A DNA stretch of 64,000 nucleotides from Streptomyces cellostaticus (GTDB lineage: Bacteria > Actinomycetota > Actinomycetes > Streptomycetales > Streptomycetaceae), in NCBI RefSeq assembly GCF_001513965.1, contig NZ_KQ948023.1, positions 1 to 64,000 on the forward strand, read 5' to 3'. The number at the start of each line of letters is the position of its first letter. Within the stretch, counting starts at the first letter, position 1. Shown here piece by piece: positions 16,759 to 24,840 of this stretch. A program made the translations under genes and the position numbers. A model generated the notes under the pieces. The model made no database searches and was not told the origin of the DNA. It saw only the letters and a list, made by a program, of their open reading frames with translations.

Positions 16759-17448
16759 GTGCCCCTGAGCCCTCTTGAACACGACCGTCGCTACGGCGAG
16801 CTCGACCAGGTCATGCGCGCCTACACCGGGCAGCCGGCCGACGACACCCCGGACGCGCCCAGCCAGGCCCTGACCGCCTACCTCCGTCACACCTGGCACA
16901 CCCGCCCCTGGGCCCTCGCCACCGCCGAGCGGCAGCTGCGCGAGTACGCCGACAACCCACCGGGCCGACTCAGGCTGCGCCTCGGCGAGTTCTACGCCCT
17001 TCCCGATGTCGGCCTGCCGCAGGACGAGATCCAGCAGTGGCTGTTCTGCCTCGCCGACCACATCAAACACAGCCTCGAGACCGGCGCGGTACCGCCCCCG
17101 GCCACCCCCGCCACCCACTGGGAATGGCACGCCCGCTTCCCGGAGTTGGGGCAGTTCCTCGGCGGTTGGTTCTCGCAGGACATGCCGGACGAGTTCACTG
17201 ATCACGATGCCGCCGTCGACGACTACCGGGCCACCACCGACCCCCAGCTCGTCGCCCGTCTCGCCGGAGAGCTTCATGAGCTGCTCGTCCTGGACCTGGA
17301 CGAGTCCGACTACGCTCTCGCCGTCGCCGAGCTGGGCATGGAGGTCGACGCACCGGCGCCGTACTCGCCGAGCGGCTGGCTGGCGCGGGTCGCCGAGCAG
17401 CTTGCCACGCCACGTGCCGACTACGGCCCGTCCGCCTCAGCGAGCTGA
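16759..17448 (+). CDS. CdiI-like contact-dependent-inhibition immunity protein
   Basis: A 229-aa cytoplasmic protein. Residues about 125-216 (FPELGQFLGGWFSQDM, DHDAAVDDY, ELHELLVLDLDESDYALAVAELGMEV, YSPSGWLARVAEQL) match the CdiI_2 immunity pattern. Residues 8-110 form a separate helical domain (HDRRYGELDQVMRAYTGQ, GRLRLRLGEFYALPDVGL) of unknown role. The best-supported job is neutralising a cognate toxin. GAGG lies 9 nt before GTG 16759. It is part of an apparent operon with the toxin fragment upstream and an unknown gene 1 bp downstream. Confidence 0.75.
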   Translation: MPLSPLEHDRRYGELDQVMRAYTGQPADDTPDAPSQALTAYLRHTWHTRPWALATAERQLREYADNPPGRLRLRLGEFYALPDVGLPQDEIQQWLFCLADHIKHSLETGAVPPPATPATHWEWHARFPELGQFLGGWFSQDMPDEFTDHDAAVDDYRATTDPQLVARLAGELHELLVLDLDESDYALAVAELGMEVDAPAPYSPSGWLARVAEQLATPRADYGPSASAS

Positions 17449-17449
17449 A

Positions 17450-17956
17450 GTGCCGGTCTCCCGTGATGAGTTGTCAACGCTGATGAAGCGCCTGGCCCAC
17501 CGGCAACGCGTGTACGTCCGCTCTGGGCGGCTCCCGTCGACGACCGGTGGCGCGAGAGGGGTCCGGGCCGCCGTCGCGGCTGAGGTGCATGTCCTCCTCC
17601 GGCAGGTCTGGAAGGACTGGCAGCAGTACGCCTCCGACCCGGCGGGCCCGGCCTCCGCCCAGCAGGTCGAGGCCGCCCTGGAGCCCTTCACCGCGGAAAG
17701 AGCGGCGGACCTCATGGGCCGGCTGGCCACCGAGTGCCTTGTGTGGCCCGGGGCCCGCTTCATGGAGCGGGCCGAAGCGGACACCGTCGCGCGTCGTGTG
17801 GCGCAGCTCCTCGGGCCTGACGCCCGGTGGTGGTCCAATCTCGACCCGGAACTCGAAAGCTGCTGGACCGGCGTCTCCGCCTGCACCTTCGACATGTTCG
17901 TCGCCGGCACCGACGGCACCCGCTTCGTCGCACTGATCCAGGTCGGCGAGGACTGA
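17450..17956 (+). CDS. Unrecognised gene, candidate second immunity protein
   Basis: A 168-aa soluble protein from GTG 17450, one base after the CdiI-like stop, so almost certainly co-translated. It is helix-rich in the first 130 residues (KRLAHRQRVYVRSGRLPSTTGG, DLMGRLATEC) and ends in a Trp-rich segment (RWWSNLDPELESCWTG ... FVALIQVGED) that looks like a small beta domain. No family was recognised. Position suggests an immunity or accessory role. Confidence 0.7.
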   Translation: MPVSRDELSTLMKRLAHRQRVYVRSGRLPSTTGGARGVRAAVAAEVHVLLRQVWKDWQQYASDPAGPASAQQVEAALEPFTAERAADLMGRLATECLVWPGARFMERAEADTVARRVAQLLGPDARWWSNLDPELESCWTGVSACTFDMFVAGTDGTRFVALIQVGED

Positions 17957-18062
17957 GCCACGCACCCGGCGTCGAGTGCGTGGACCGCTCGGCTCACGCC
18001 CAGGTGGCAGTACCGCAGCCTGATCCCGAGCGCTGTCACAGGCGCCGTAAGGTAATCCCGAC

Positions 18063-18605
18063 ATGGACATCCAGGGGGACAGTGCCGAACCATGGGAGAC
18101 GGCCGCCGCGCTGGTCCGGGCCGCGCAGGGCGGGGACGCCCTGGCCATGGACGAGCTGCTGACGCTGGTGACGCCGTACGTGACCTGGCTGTGCCGCCCG
18201 ATCGCCCCGCACGACGTGCCCGACGCCGTACAGGACTCACTGCTGGCGGTCTTCAAGGGCCTGCGCACCCTGCGCGATCCGCTCGCCTTCTACGGCTGGG
18301 TGCGCACCGTCACGGTCCGCGAGGCGGTACGCGTCGCGCGGCGCACCGCGGTCGAGGAACCGGCCGATCCCGCCGACCTGGCCCGGCTCGGGGAACTGCG
18401 GCCCGGTACCGACGGGGAGCTGCCCTCAGACGTCCGGGACGTACTCGCCCGGCTCCCGGTGCAGCACCGGGCGGTCCTGGTCCTGCGCGAGTTGGAGGGT
18501 CTGGACGAGGCCGCCGTGGCCGAACTGCTCGGGGTCCCCACGGGCACCGTCAAGTCCCGGCTGCACCGGGCCCGTTCCTCGTTCCGGAAGGCATGGTCGC
18601 GATGA
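18063..18605 (+). CDS. ECF-type RNA polymerase sigma factor
   Basis: A 180-aa sigma-70 family factor with region 2 (about 18-85, LLTLVTPYVTWLCR ... DVPDAVQDSLLAVFKGL ... FYGWVRTVTVREAV) and region 4 (about 122-175, LPVQHRAVLVLRELEGLDEAAVAELLGVPTGTVKSRLHRAR). No anti-sigma gene with a zinc motif or TM helix is adjacent. Instead a soluble SRPBCC-like protein is coupled by a 4-nt overlap and may be its partner or target. Confidence 0.92.
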   Translation: MDIQGDSAEPWETAAALVRAAQGGDALAMDELLTLVTPYVTWLCRPIAPHDVPDAVQDSLLAVFKGLRTLRDPLAFYGWVRTVTVREAVRVARRTAVEEPADPADLARLGELRPGTDGELPSDVRDVLARLPVQHRAVLVLRELEGLDEAAVAELLGVPTGTVKSRLHRARSSFRKAWSR

Positions 18606-19060
18606 GCAACGACCCCGATCCCGTACGACGTCTGCGCGTGCTGGCAGCCGGCCTGCACGCCGGGATGTACCGCGAGGAGCGCATCCCCCTGCCCTACGAG
18701 CGGGTGTGGGCCGTCGCCGCCGACCTCTCGGCCGAGCTGCCCCATCTGGTGCCGTTCCTGCACGCGTTCCAGGTCCCGGCGGGCGACGCGGACCGCAAAC
18801 AGGCGCGGGCCGTGGCCCGCTCGGGCCTGCGCGAGGACTTCGAGGTACGTCTCGCCCCCGGCTGGTGCCTCATGCAGTCCCGGTTGATCGTGGGCGGCAT
18901 GGCGGCCGTACCGGAGGACGGCGGAACCCGCTTCGCGGTCCTCGGCGCGACCCGCCCCACCGCCCTGCGACCGGTCCAGTGGCTCTACGGCCACCTGCTC
19001 GGCGGCCGGCGCGGCCGGGCGTTCGTGGGCCGGGTCACCGAGCGGGCGCGGCTGCGCTAG
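18602..19060 (+). CDS. SRPBCC-like protein coupled to the sigma factor
   Basis: A 152-aa protein with a START/SRPBCC-like pattern: an initial LPYERVWAVAADLSAELPHLVPFL resembles the polyketide-cyclase/coenzyme Q-binding entry, then alternating strands and a C-terminal helix. A ligand-binding pocket is expected but the ligand is unknown. ATG 18602 overlaps the sigma stop (ATGA). Its 3' end overlaps the convergent hydrolase by 4 nt. Confidence 0.65.
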   Translation: MSNDPDPVRRLRVLAAGLHAGMYREERIPLPYERVWAVAADLSAELPHLVPFLHAFQVPAGDADRKQARAVARSGLREDFEVRLAPGWCLMQSRLIVGGMAAVPEDGGTRFAVLGATRPTALRPVQWLYGHLLGGRRGRAFVGRVTERARLR

Positions 19061-19950
19061 CGCCTGCCGCCGAGGAACGTCCGCAGGCTCCGGGCCACCT
19101 CCTCGGGCCGCTCCTGCGGCAGATGGTGCCCGGCGCCCGGCACCATCCGCACGGTCAGCGCGTCGGCGTACGGCTCCGCGCCGGCGAACAGCGACGGCCG
19201 CACCACAACATCCCGCTCCCCGCCGAGCAGCAGCGTGGGCACGGTCAGCCGGTGCCGCTTCCAGGTGCCGCGGACCAGCGCGGGGATGTCGTTGAGGACG
19301 TAACTCCAGAACAGGGACTGCGCGGCGGACGCGCTCGCGGAGGTCGCGGCCGCGTACTCGGCGAGCTCGGCGTCCGGCCACACGGTGGGGTCCGCGACCT
19401 GGTGGCGCAGCAGGAAGCGGGTGAAGCCGGGCCAGTGCCGCAGGACGGCCCGCCCGAGCACCGGGTATTCGACGAACGCGGTGTACCACAGCCGCCACAG
19501 GTTCGGCAGGACGGCCCGGTGCCGGGGCCAGGGGTGGGACATGTTGAGCGCGAGATACCCGGTGAACCGTTCCGGCGCCCGCAGGCACAGCCGGAACCCC
19601 AGGTGGGCACCCCAGTCGTGCCCGACCAGACCCACCCGCTCCAGCCCGAGCGCGTCGAGCAGCGCGAGGGCGTCCTCGGCGAGGGCGTCCATGTCGTACC
19701 CGCGTGCGGTCTGCCCGGACCAGCCGAAGCCGCGCAGATCCGGGCAGAGGAGCCGGTACCCCTCCGGCGAAAGCAGGGCGGCGACCCGGTGCCAGGCGTA
19801 CCAGTGCTGCGGGAAACCGTGCAGCATCAGCACGGGTTGGCCGGCGCCGTACTCGGCGATGTGCAGGCGCGTGTCCCGGACGTCCAGCCAGTGGTGCGCG
19901 GCGTGTACGTCCTCGGGCATCGGCCGTTCGGTGTTCTGCTGCGGTGCCAT
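19057..19950 (-). CDS. Alpha/beta hydrolase, epoxide-hydrolase-like
   Basis: A 297-aa alpha/beta-fold hydrolase. The oxyanion motif LMLHGFPQHWYAWHRV near residue 32 and the nucleophile elbow VGHDWGAHLG (Asp nucleophile) mark the epoxide hydrolase/haloalkane dehalogenase branch. The catalytic His is in GAGHHLPQE near 275. A lid domain rich in Trp/Arg follows the elbow. The ATG at 19950 has AAGGGG upstream. The physiological substrate is unknown. Confidence 0.88.
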   Translation of the reverse strand: MAPQQNTERPMPEDVHAAHHWLDVRDTRLHIAEYGAGQPVLMLHGFPQHWYAWHRVAALLSPEGYRLLCPDLRGFGWSGQTARGYDMDALAEDALALLDALGLERVGLVGHDWGAHLGFRLCLRAPERFTGYLALNMSHPWPRHRAVLPNLWRLWYTAFVEYPVLGRAVLRHWPGFTRFLLRHQVADPTVWPDAELAEYAAATSASASAAQSLFWSYVLNDIPALVRGTWKRHRLTVPTLLLGGERDVVVRPSLFAGAEPYADALTVRMVPGAGHHLPQERPEEVARSLRTFLGGRR

Positions 19951-20175
19951 GCATGACCCCTTCCGGGCCGGCGCGGTCCCCCGTCGGGTCCGCATCGCCG
20001 GGTCAGGAGTCGGGGACGGGGCGAAAGGTTCCCCGGATTTTTCCTGCGCTCGGCATACGGGAGTTGAGAGCAGTCCAGCCAAATCGGTGATCTTCCCTCG
20101 CAATGGTGAACATTCCAGGGCGAGTTGGCATATGCGCTTTCCTTCGCTCTACGTTCCGCGGAGGAGGTGGTTCAG

Positions 20176-21153
20176 ATGAACGAACCCCATAAGCGATCCG
20201 ACTCGGCCGAGCGGCACGAGGCGATCGACATCAGCGACTTCGTGTACGCGGCGACCGGAGCCCGGGTACGACGGCTGACGATGCCGGACGGGACTCATTG
20301 GTTTCCGGCGGTGGATGTCTGCAAGGAACTCGGGCACAGCAACTCTCGACAGGCTCTCGCCGATCATGTTCCCGAAGCGCACCGAGAGTGTCTTGAGACC
20401 GTAACTGGAGCTTACGGTCTCAGCATTCCCGCAGGTCGGGAGTGGCGCCGAGACATGAATCTCATCGATCTCCAGGGCCTGATCCTCCTGGTCCAGGCCT
20501 GTACAAAGGCTGCCTGCGCCCCCTTCAAGCAGTGGGCCGCCGAGGTCATCGAGACGGTCCAGAGGGAGGGCTCTTACTCTCTCGAAGAGGCCGAGGTTCA
20601 GCCCGCCGACCCGGGTGCCCCCATCGCGTACGCCATGCCGGAGCAGGTCGCCGAGGCCATCGTCCGGCTTGAGGCGCACAACCTTCGGCTGGACGAGGAG
20701 CTGGCGAACGGGCAGCGCGAATCGATCGTCCTGCAACGCGAATCCATCACCCTGCAAAAGGAGACGCTGGCCACGCAGAAGTCCACGCTCGCCGTGCAGC
20801 AGGCCATGGTCCGGGCGATGGAGCGCATCGCGGACCGGCTCGACGCCCTCGTCCTCGAACGCCGCGCGCCCCGCGGCCACCTCACGGTGCTGCCCACCAC
20901 GGAGTCCGTGCTGGCCGACTGGCGGCAGCGGTTGTCCGTGACGGAGGACGTGTGGACGGTGGCCGTCGTCATCGCCCCGGTTCTCGTCGAGGAGGGCGAG
21001 CTGCGCGAGCCGCTCGAAGCGATCGCGGCCCGTACGGGTCTGTCGGTGCGCCGCGTCAACGAATGTCTCCGCCTGCTGCACAAGCACACCTGCATCCGCT
21101 CGCGGGGAGCTGCGGAGGACGGTGCGCCGGTGTACGTGCTCAACCAGCCCTGA
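20176..21153 (+). CDS. BRO-N (phage antirepressor-like) protein with heptad repeat
   Basis: A 325-aa cytoplasmic DNA-binding-type protein. Residues about 18-125 are a BRO-N domain (GTHWFPAVDVCKELGHSNSRQALADHV ... NLIDLQGLILLVQACTKAACAPFKQWAAEVI), as in phage antirepressors and baculovirus BRO proteins. Residues 180-214 are five 7-residue QxExLxL-like repeats, predicted coiled coil. The C-terminus (235-325) looks like a winged helix (IAARTGLSVRRVNECLRLLHKHTCI). GAGGAGGTGG lies just before ATG 20176. No other phage gene is near, so it seems a domesticated regulator. Confidence 0.85.
   Translation: MNEPHKRSDSAERHEAIDISDFVYAATGARVRRLTMPDGTHWFPAVDVCKELGHSNSRQALADHVPEAHRECLETVTGAYGLSIPAGREWRRDMNLIDLQGLILLVQACTKAACAPFKQWAAEVIETVQREGSYSLEEAEVQPADPGAPIAYAMPEQVAEAIVRLEAHNLRLDEELANGQRESIVLQRESITLQKETLATQKSTLAVQQAMVRAMERIADRLDALVLERRAPRGHLTVLPTTESVLADWRQRLSVTEDVWTVAVVIAPVLVEEGELREPLEAIAARTGLSVRRVNECLRLLHKHTCIRSRGAAEDGAPVYVLNQP
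20713..20817 (+). repeat. 21-bp in-frame repeat in the BRO-N gene
   Basis: Five 21-bp units, each starting CAR and encoding seven residues (for example QRESIVL, QRESITL, QKETLAT, QKSTLAV). It is a coding microexpansion that builds the coiled coil. The first two units are most alike, and divergence grows downstream. Confidence 0.75.
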
Positions 21154-21166
21154 GCGTCCTGAGAGA

Positions 21167-21201
21167 GGGGGCGGCCGCAAGACGAAGTTGCGGCCGCCCC
21201 C
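21167..21201. terminator. Hairpin terminator between BRO-N and bkdH genes
   Basis: Perfect 14-bp arms GGGGGCGGCCGCAA/TTGCGGCCGCCCCC with a 7-nt loop. It lies between convergent genes and probably serves both. Confidence 0.8.
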
Positions 21202-21233
21202 TTCAGGCCTCAGAGGCTACCTGCCGAGGGCCG

Positions 21234-22628
21234 TCAGGCCCAGGTGATCAACCGCTTCGGCTGCTCCAGGATGGCCGCGACATCGGCGAGCACCTTGGAG
21301 CCCAGCTCCCCGTCGACCAACCGGTGATCGAAGCTCAGCGCCAACGTGGTGACCTGGCGGGGCTTCACCTTGCCCTTGTGGACCCACGGCTGGAGCTTGA
21401 TCGCGCCGACCGCGAGGATCGCGGACTCGCCGGGGTTGAGGATCGGCGTGCCGGTGTCGACGCCGAAGACGCCGACGTTGGTGATGGTCACCGTGCCGCC
21501 CTGCATGGCGGCGGGGGACGTCTTGCCGTCCCTCGCCGTCGTCACCAGCTCGCCGAGGGCGGAGGCCAGTTGCGGGAGCGTCTTGGCGTGTGCGTCCTTG
21601 ATGTTCGGGACGATCAGGCCACGGGGGGTGGCCGCCGCGATGCCCAGGTTGACGTAGTGCTTGAGCACGATCTCCTGGTTCGCCTCGTCCCAGGACGCGT
21701 TGATGTCCGGGTTGCGCTTGATGGCGACCAGCAGGGCCTTGGCGATCAGGAGCAGCGGGTTCACCCGCAGGCCCTGGAACTCCTTGTCCTGCTTGAGCTC
21801 CTCGACCAGCTTCATCGTGCGCGTCACGTCCACCGTCACGAACTCCGTGACATGCGGGGCCGTGAACGCCGAGCCGATCATGGCCTGGGCGGTGGCCTTG
21901 CGGACGCCCTTGACCGGGATACGGGTCTCGCGGGCGCCGTCGTAGGCCACGACGGGTGCGGGAACCGGGGCGGTGGCGGGGGTCTCCACGACCGGCGCGG
22001 CGGCCTCGGCCGCCTTCGGGGCCGCCGCCGCGTGGACGTCCTCGCGGGTGATCACGCCGTCCGGGCCGGACGGTGTGATCGTGGCGAGGTCGACGCCGAG
22101 GTCCTTCGCCAGCTTGCGCACCGGCGGCTTGGCCAGCGGGCGGGACTGGGCCGGGGCTGCGGGCGCGCCGTGGCCGTTCAGCTCGGTCTGGATCGCCTGG
22201 GCTGCCGCCGGGACGGTGATCCCGGGGCCCTTGCGCGGGCGGCGCTTGGTGGAGGAGGTCGCCACGCCGTAGCCGACCAGGACCGGCTGGCGGGCCTGCG
22301 GCTTGGGCTCCGCCTGCTCCTTCGGCTCCGCCTTCGGCTGCTCGGCGGGGGCCTCGGCCGGTGCACCGCCCGCCACGTCCACCGCGATGATGGCCGTACC
22401 CACGTCCACCGTGGTGCCCTCGGGGAAACGCAGCTCGCGGACCACGCCGTCGTAGGGGATGGGGAGTTCGACGGCCGCCTTGGCGGTCTCGACCTCGCAC
22501 ACCACCTGGCCGTCGGTGACCGTGTCACCCGGCTGGACGTACCACTTGAGGATCTCGGCCTCGGTGAGTCCCTCGCCCACGTCGGGCATCTTGAACTCGC
22601 GTACGGAAGCTTCCGTCATCGTCGTCAC
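21234..22628 (-). CDS. bkdH: Branched-chain 2-oxoacid dehydrogenase E2 (first cluster)
   Basis: A 464-aa dihydrolipoamide acyltransferase. It has an N-terminal lipoyl domain with the lipoylated Lys in EVETAKAAVE (about residue 50), an Ala/Pro/Glu-rich linker, a peripheral-subunit-binding domain (PPVRKLAKDLGVDLATITPSG) and a C-terminal catalytic domain ending SFDHRLVDGELG (HxxxDG active site). It transfers branched acyl groups to CoA in the decarboxylating complex. GTG 22628 has AGGAG 7 nt upstream; ATG 22619 is the alternative. It is last of the E1alpha-E1beta-E2 operon, named after the S. avermitilis bkdFGH cluster because of subunit sizes. Substrate preference is inferred. Confidence 0.88.
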   Translation of the reverse strand: MTTMTEASVREFKMPDVGEGLTEAEILKWYVQPGDTVTDGQVVCEVETAKAAVELPIPYDGVVRELRFPEGTTVDVGTAIIAVDVAGGAPAEAPAEQPKAEPKEQAEPKPQARQPVLVGYGVATSSTKRRPRKGPGITVPAAAQAIQTELNGHGAPAAPAQSRPLAKPPVRKLAKDLGVDLATITPSGPDGVITREDVHAAAAPKAAEAAAPVVETPATAPVPAPVVAYDGARETRIPVKGVRKATAQAMIGSAFTAPHVTEFVTVDVTRTMKLVEELKQDKEFQGLRVNPLLLIAKALLVAIKRNPDINASWDEANQEIVLKHYVNLGIAAATPRGLIVPNIKDAHAKTLPQLASALGELVTTARDGKTSPAAMQGGTVTITNVGVFGVDTGTPILNPGESAILAVGAIKLQPWVHKGKVKPRQVTTLALSFDHRLVDGELGSKVLADVAAILEQPKRLITWA

Positions 22629-22639
22629 GAACCCTCTCC

Positions 22640-23626
22640 TCAGTACGCCAGGGCACGGTCGACGGCGTCGAGCACCCGGTCCAGACCCGGCAGGTACTCC
22701 TCCTCCAGGCGCGCCGGCGGGTACGGGGCGTGGTAGCCGCCGACCCGGAGCACCGGGGCCTCCAGGTGGTAGAAGCAGCGCTCCGTGATCCGGGCGGCGA
22801 TCTCCGCACCGGAGCCGAAGAACACCGGCGCCTCGTGGACGACGACCAGGCGGCGGGTCTTCTCCACCGAGGCCTGGATCGAGTCGAAGTCGAGCGGGCT
22901 GACCGAGCGCAGGTCGAGCACCTCGAGAGACTTGCCCTCCTCGGCGGCCGCGTCCGCGACCTCCTGGCACAGCTTCACCATCGGGCCGTAGGCGGCCAGG
23001 GTGAGGTCCGTGCCCTCACGGACGACGCGCGCCTTGTGCAGCGGGCCGGGGATGGCGTCGGTGCTGACCTCGCCCTTGTCCCAGTAGCGCCGCTTGGGCT
23101 CGAAGTAGATCACCGGGTCGTCGCTCTGGATGGCCTGCTGCATCATCCAGTAGGCGTCCGACGCGTTGGAGGGGCTGACGACCTTCAGGCCGGACACGTG
23201 CGCGAACAGCGCCTCGGGGGACTCCGAGTGGTGCTCGACCGCGCCGATGCCGCCGCCGTAGGGGATGCGGATGACGACCGGCATCTTGACCTTGCCCAGG
23301 GCGCGGGCGTGCATCTTCGCGAGCTGCGTGACGATCTGGTCGTACGCCGGGAAGACGAAGCCGTCGAACTGGATCTCCACCACCGGGCGGTAGCCGCGCA
23401 GCGCGAGGCCGATCGCCGTGCCGACGATGCCCGATTCCGCGAGGGGGGTGTCGATGACGCGGCTCTCGCCGAAGTCCTTCTGCAGGCCGTCGGTGACCCG
23501 GAAGACACCGCCGAGCTTGCCGACGTCCTCGCCCATGACGAGGACCTTGGGGTCCGTCTCCAGGGCGCGGCGCAGCGACTCGTTGATCGCCTTGGCCAGC
23601 GCCATGGTCTTGGTCTCGGCTGCCAT
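22640..23626 (-). CDS. bkdG: Branched-chain 2-oxoacid dehydrogenase E1 beta (first cluster)
   Basis: A 328-aa transketolase-like E1 beta subunit. It contains VMGEDVGKLGGVFRVTDGLQ, DTPLAESGIVG, the potassium-site and interface segment IPYGGGIGAVEHHSESPEA, and the C-terminal transketolase domain (VVVHEAPVFFGSGAEIAARI). It pairs with E1 alpha to bind thiamine diphosphate and decarboxylate branched-chain oxoacids, feeding fatty acid and polyketide starters. It starts 2 nt after the E1 alpha stop and ends 11 nt before the E2 start. Confidence 0.9.
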   Translation of the reverse strand: MAAETKTMALAKAINESLRRALETDPKVLVMGEDVGKLGGVFRVTDGLQKDFGESRVIDTPLAESGIVGTAIGLALRGYRPVVEIQFDGFVFPAYDQIVTQLAKMHARALGKVKMPVVIRIPYGGGIGAVEHHSESPEALFAHVSGLKVVSPSNASDAYWMMQQAIQSDDPVIYFEPKRRYWDKGEVSTDAIPGPLHKARVVREGTDLTLAAYGPMVKLCQEVADAAAEEGKSLEVLDLRSVSPLDFDSIQASVEKTRRLVVVHEAPVFFGSGAEIAARITERCFYHLEAPVLRVGGYHAPYPPARLEEEYLPGLDRVLDAVDRALAY

Positions 23627-23628
23627 GA

Positions 23629-24840
23629 TCAGACCCCCTCTGCCTCTGCGTCCGCGAACGACGCCTGGTAGGCGGCGAACTGGGCTCGCTCCTCGTCGAC
23701 GAGCGCGTGCCCGTCCGCGTACACGTTCTCGAAGATGGCGAAGTGGTCCGGGTCCGGCATGGCACGGACCGCTTCGCGCACTCGCCTGCCCAACGCCTCG
23801 GACTCGGTCTCGAGTTCCGCGAAGAATCCGTCGTCCGCGTGGTTTGAAGCCTCCAGGAACCGGCGAAGGCGCAGGATCGGGTCCTTCGCCTCCCAGGCCA
23901 GCCGCTCCTCGTCGCCCCGGTAGCGGGTGGGGTCGTCGGAGGTGGTGTGGGCACCCATGCGGTAGGTGTAGGCCTCGACCAGGGTCGGGCCCTCGCCGTT
24001 GCGGGCGCGCTCCAGCGCCCACTTGGTGACCGCAAGGCAGGCGAGCACGTCGTTGCCGTCCACGCGCACGCCCGGGAAGCCGAAGCCCTGGGCCCGCTGG
24101 TAGAGCGGTACGCGGCTCTGCTTCTCGGTGGGCTCGGAGATCGCCCACTGGTTGTTCTGGCAGAAGAACACCACGGGGGCGTTGTAGACCGCGGAGAAGG
24201 TGAACGCCTCCGCCACGTCGCCCTGGCTGGAGGCGCCGTCGCCGAAGTAGGCGATGACGGCCGAGTCCGCGCCGTCCTTGGTCACGCCCATGGCATAGCC
24301 GGTGGCGTGCAGCGTCTGGGAGCCGATGACGATCGTGTACAGGTGGAAGTTGTTGCTGTTGGGGTCCCAGCCGCCGTTGTTCACACCGCGGAACATCCCG
24401 AGCAGGTTGGTCGGGTCGACCCCGCGGCACCAGGCGACGCCGTGCTCGCGGTAGGTCGGGAAGACGTAGTCGTCGTCGCGCAGGGCCCGGCCGGAGCCGA
24501 TCTGGGCGGCCTCCTGGCCGAGCAGCGAGGCCCACAGGCCCAGCTCGCCCTGGCGCTGCAGGGCGGTGGCCTCGGCGTCGAAGCGGCGGGTGAGCACCAT
24601 GTCGCGGTACAGAGCGCGCAGGTCATCGGGGGTGATCCCGGCGACGTAACCGTCGTACTCGGCGTTCTTGACCCGCTTACCCTCGGGCGTCAGGAGCTGC
24701 ACGAGTTCCGGGTCGGTGCTCTTCTTGGTGGTGCGGGTGGTGCGCTTGGTGCCGGTGGTACCGGCACTGCTGCCGGTGGTGCCGGCCTTGCCTGCGGCGC
24801 TGCGTCGCGGCTTGCGCGCGGCACTGCTGTCCACGGTCAC
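23629..24840 (-). CDS. bkdF: Branched-chain 2-oxoacid dehydrogenase E1 alpha (first cluster)
   Basis: A 403-aa E1 alpha. A Lys/Thr/Ser-rich basic N-terminal extension (about 1-42) precedes the enzyme. The thiamine-diphosphate motif runs from GDGASSQGD to QNN (AVYNAPVVFFCQNNQ), and the phosphorylation-loop-like sequence YRMGAHTTSDDPTRYR is conserved. The length (403) matches the bkdF type rather than the 381-aa bkdA type in the second cluster. GTG 24840 has GAGGAG upstream. It heads the operon; a candidate promoter with two palindromes lies in the 529-bp gap upstream. Confidence 0.9.
   Translation of the reverse strand: MTVDSSAARKPRRSAAGKAGTTGSSAGTTGTKRTTRTTKKSTDPELVQLLTPEGKRVKNAEYDGYVAGITPDDLRALYRDMVLTRRFDAEATALQRQGELGLWASLLGQEAAQIGSGRALRDDDYVFPTYREHGVAWCRGVDPTNLLGMFRGVNNGGWDPNSNNFHLYTIVIGSQTLHATGYAMGVTKDGADSAVIAYFGDGASSQGDVAEAFTFSAVYNAPVVFFCQNNQWAISEPTEKQSRVPLYQRAQGFGFPGVRVDGNDVLACLAVTKWALERARNGEGPTLVEAYTYRMGAHTTSDDPTRYRGDEERLAWEAKDPILRLRRFLEASNHADDGFFAELETESEALGRRVREAVRAMPDPDHFAIFENVYADGHALVDEERAQFAAYQASFADAEAEGV

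Noticed and set aside
21234..24840. Pyruvate dehydrogenase operon
   Set aside because: The separate alpha and beta E1 subunits, E2 with one lipoyl domain and sizes fit the bkdFGH type. Streptomyces pyruvate dehydrogenase usually uses a fused AceE-type E1. Substrate is still unproven.
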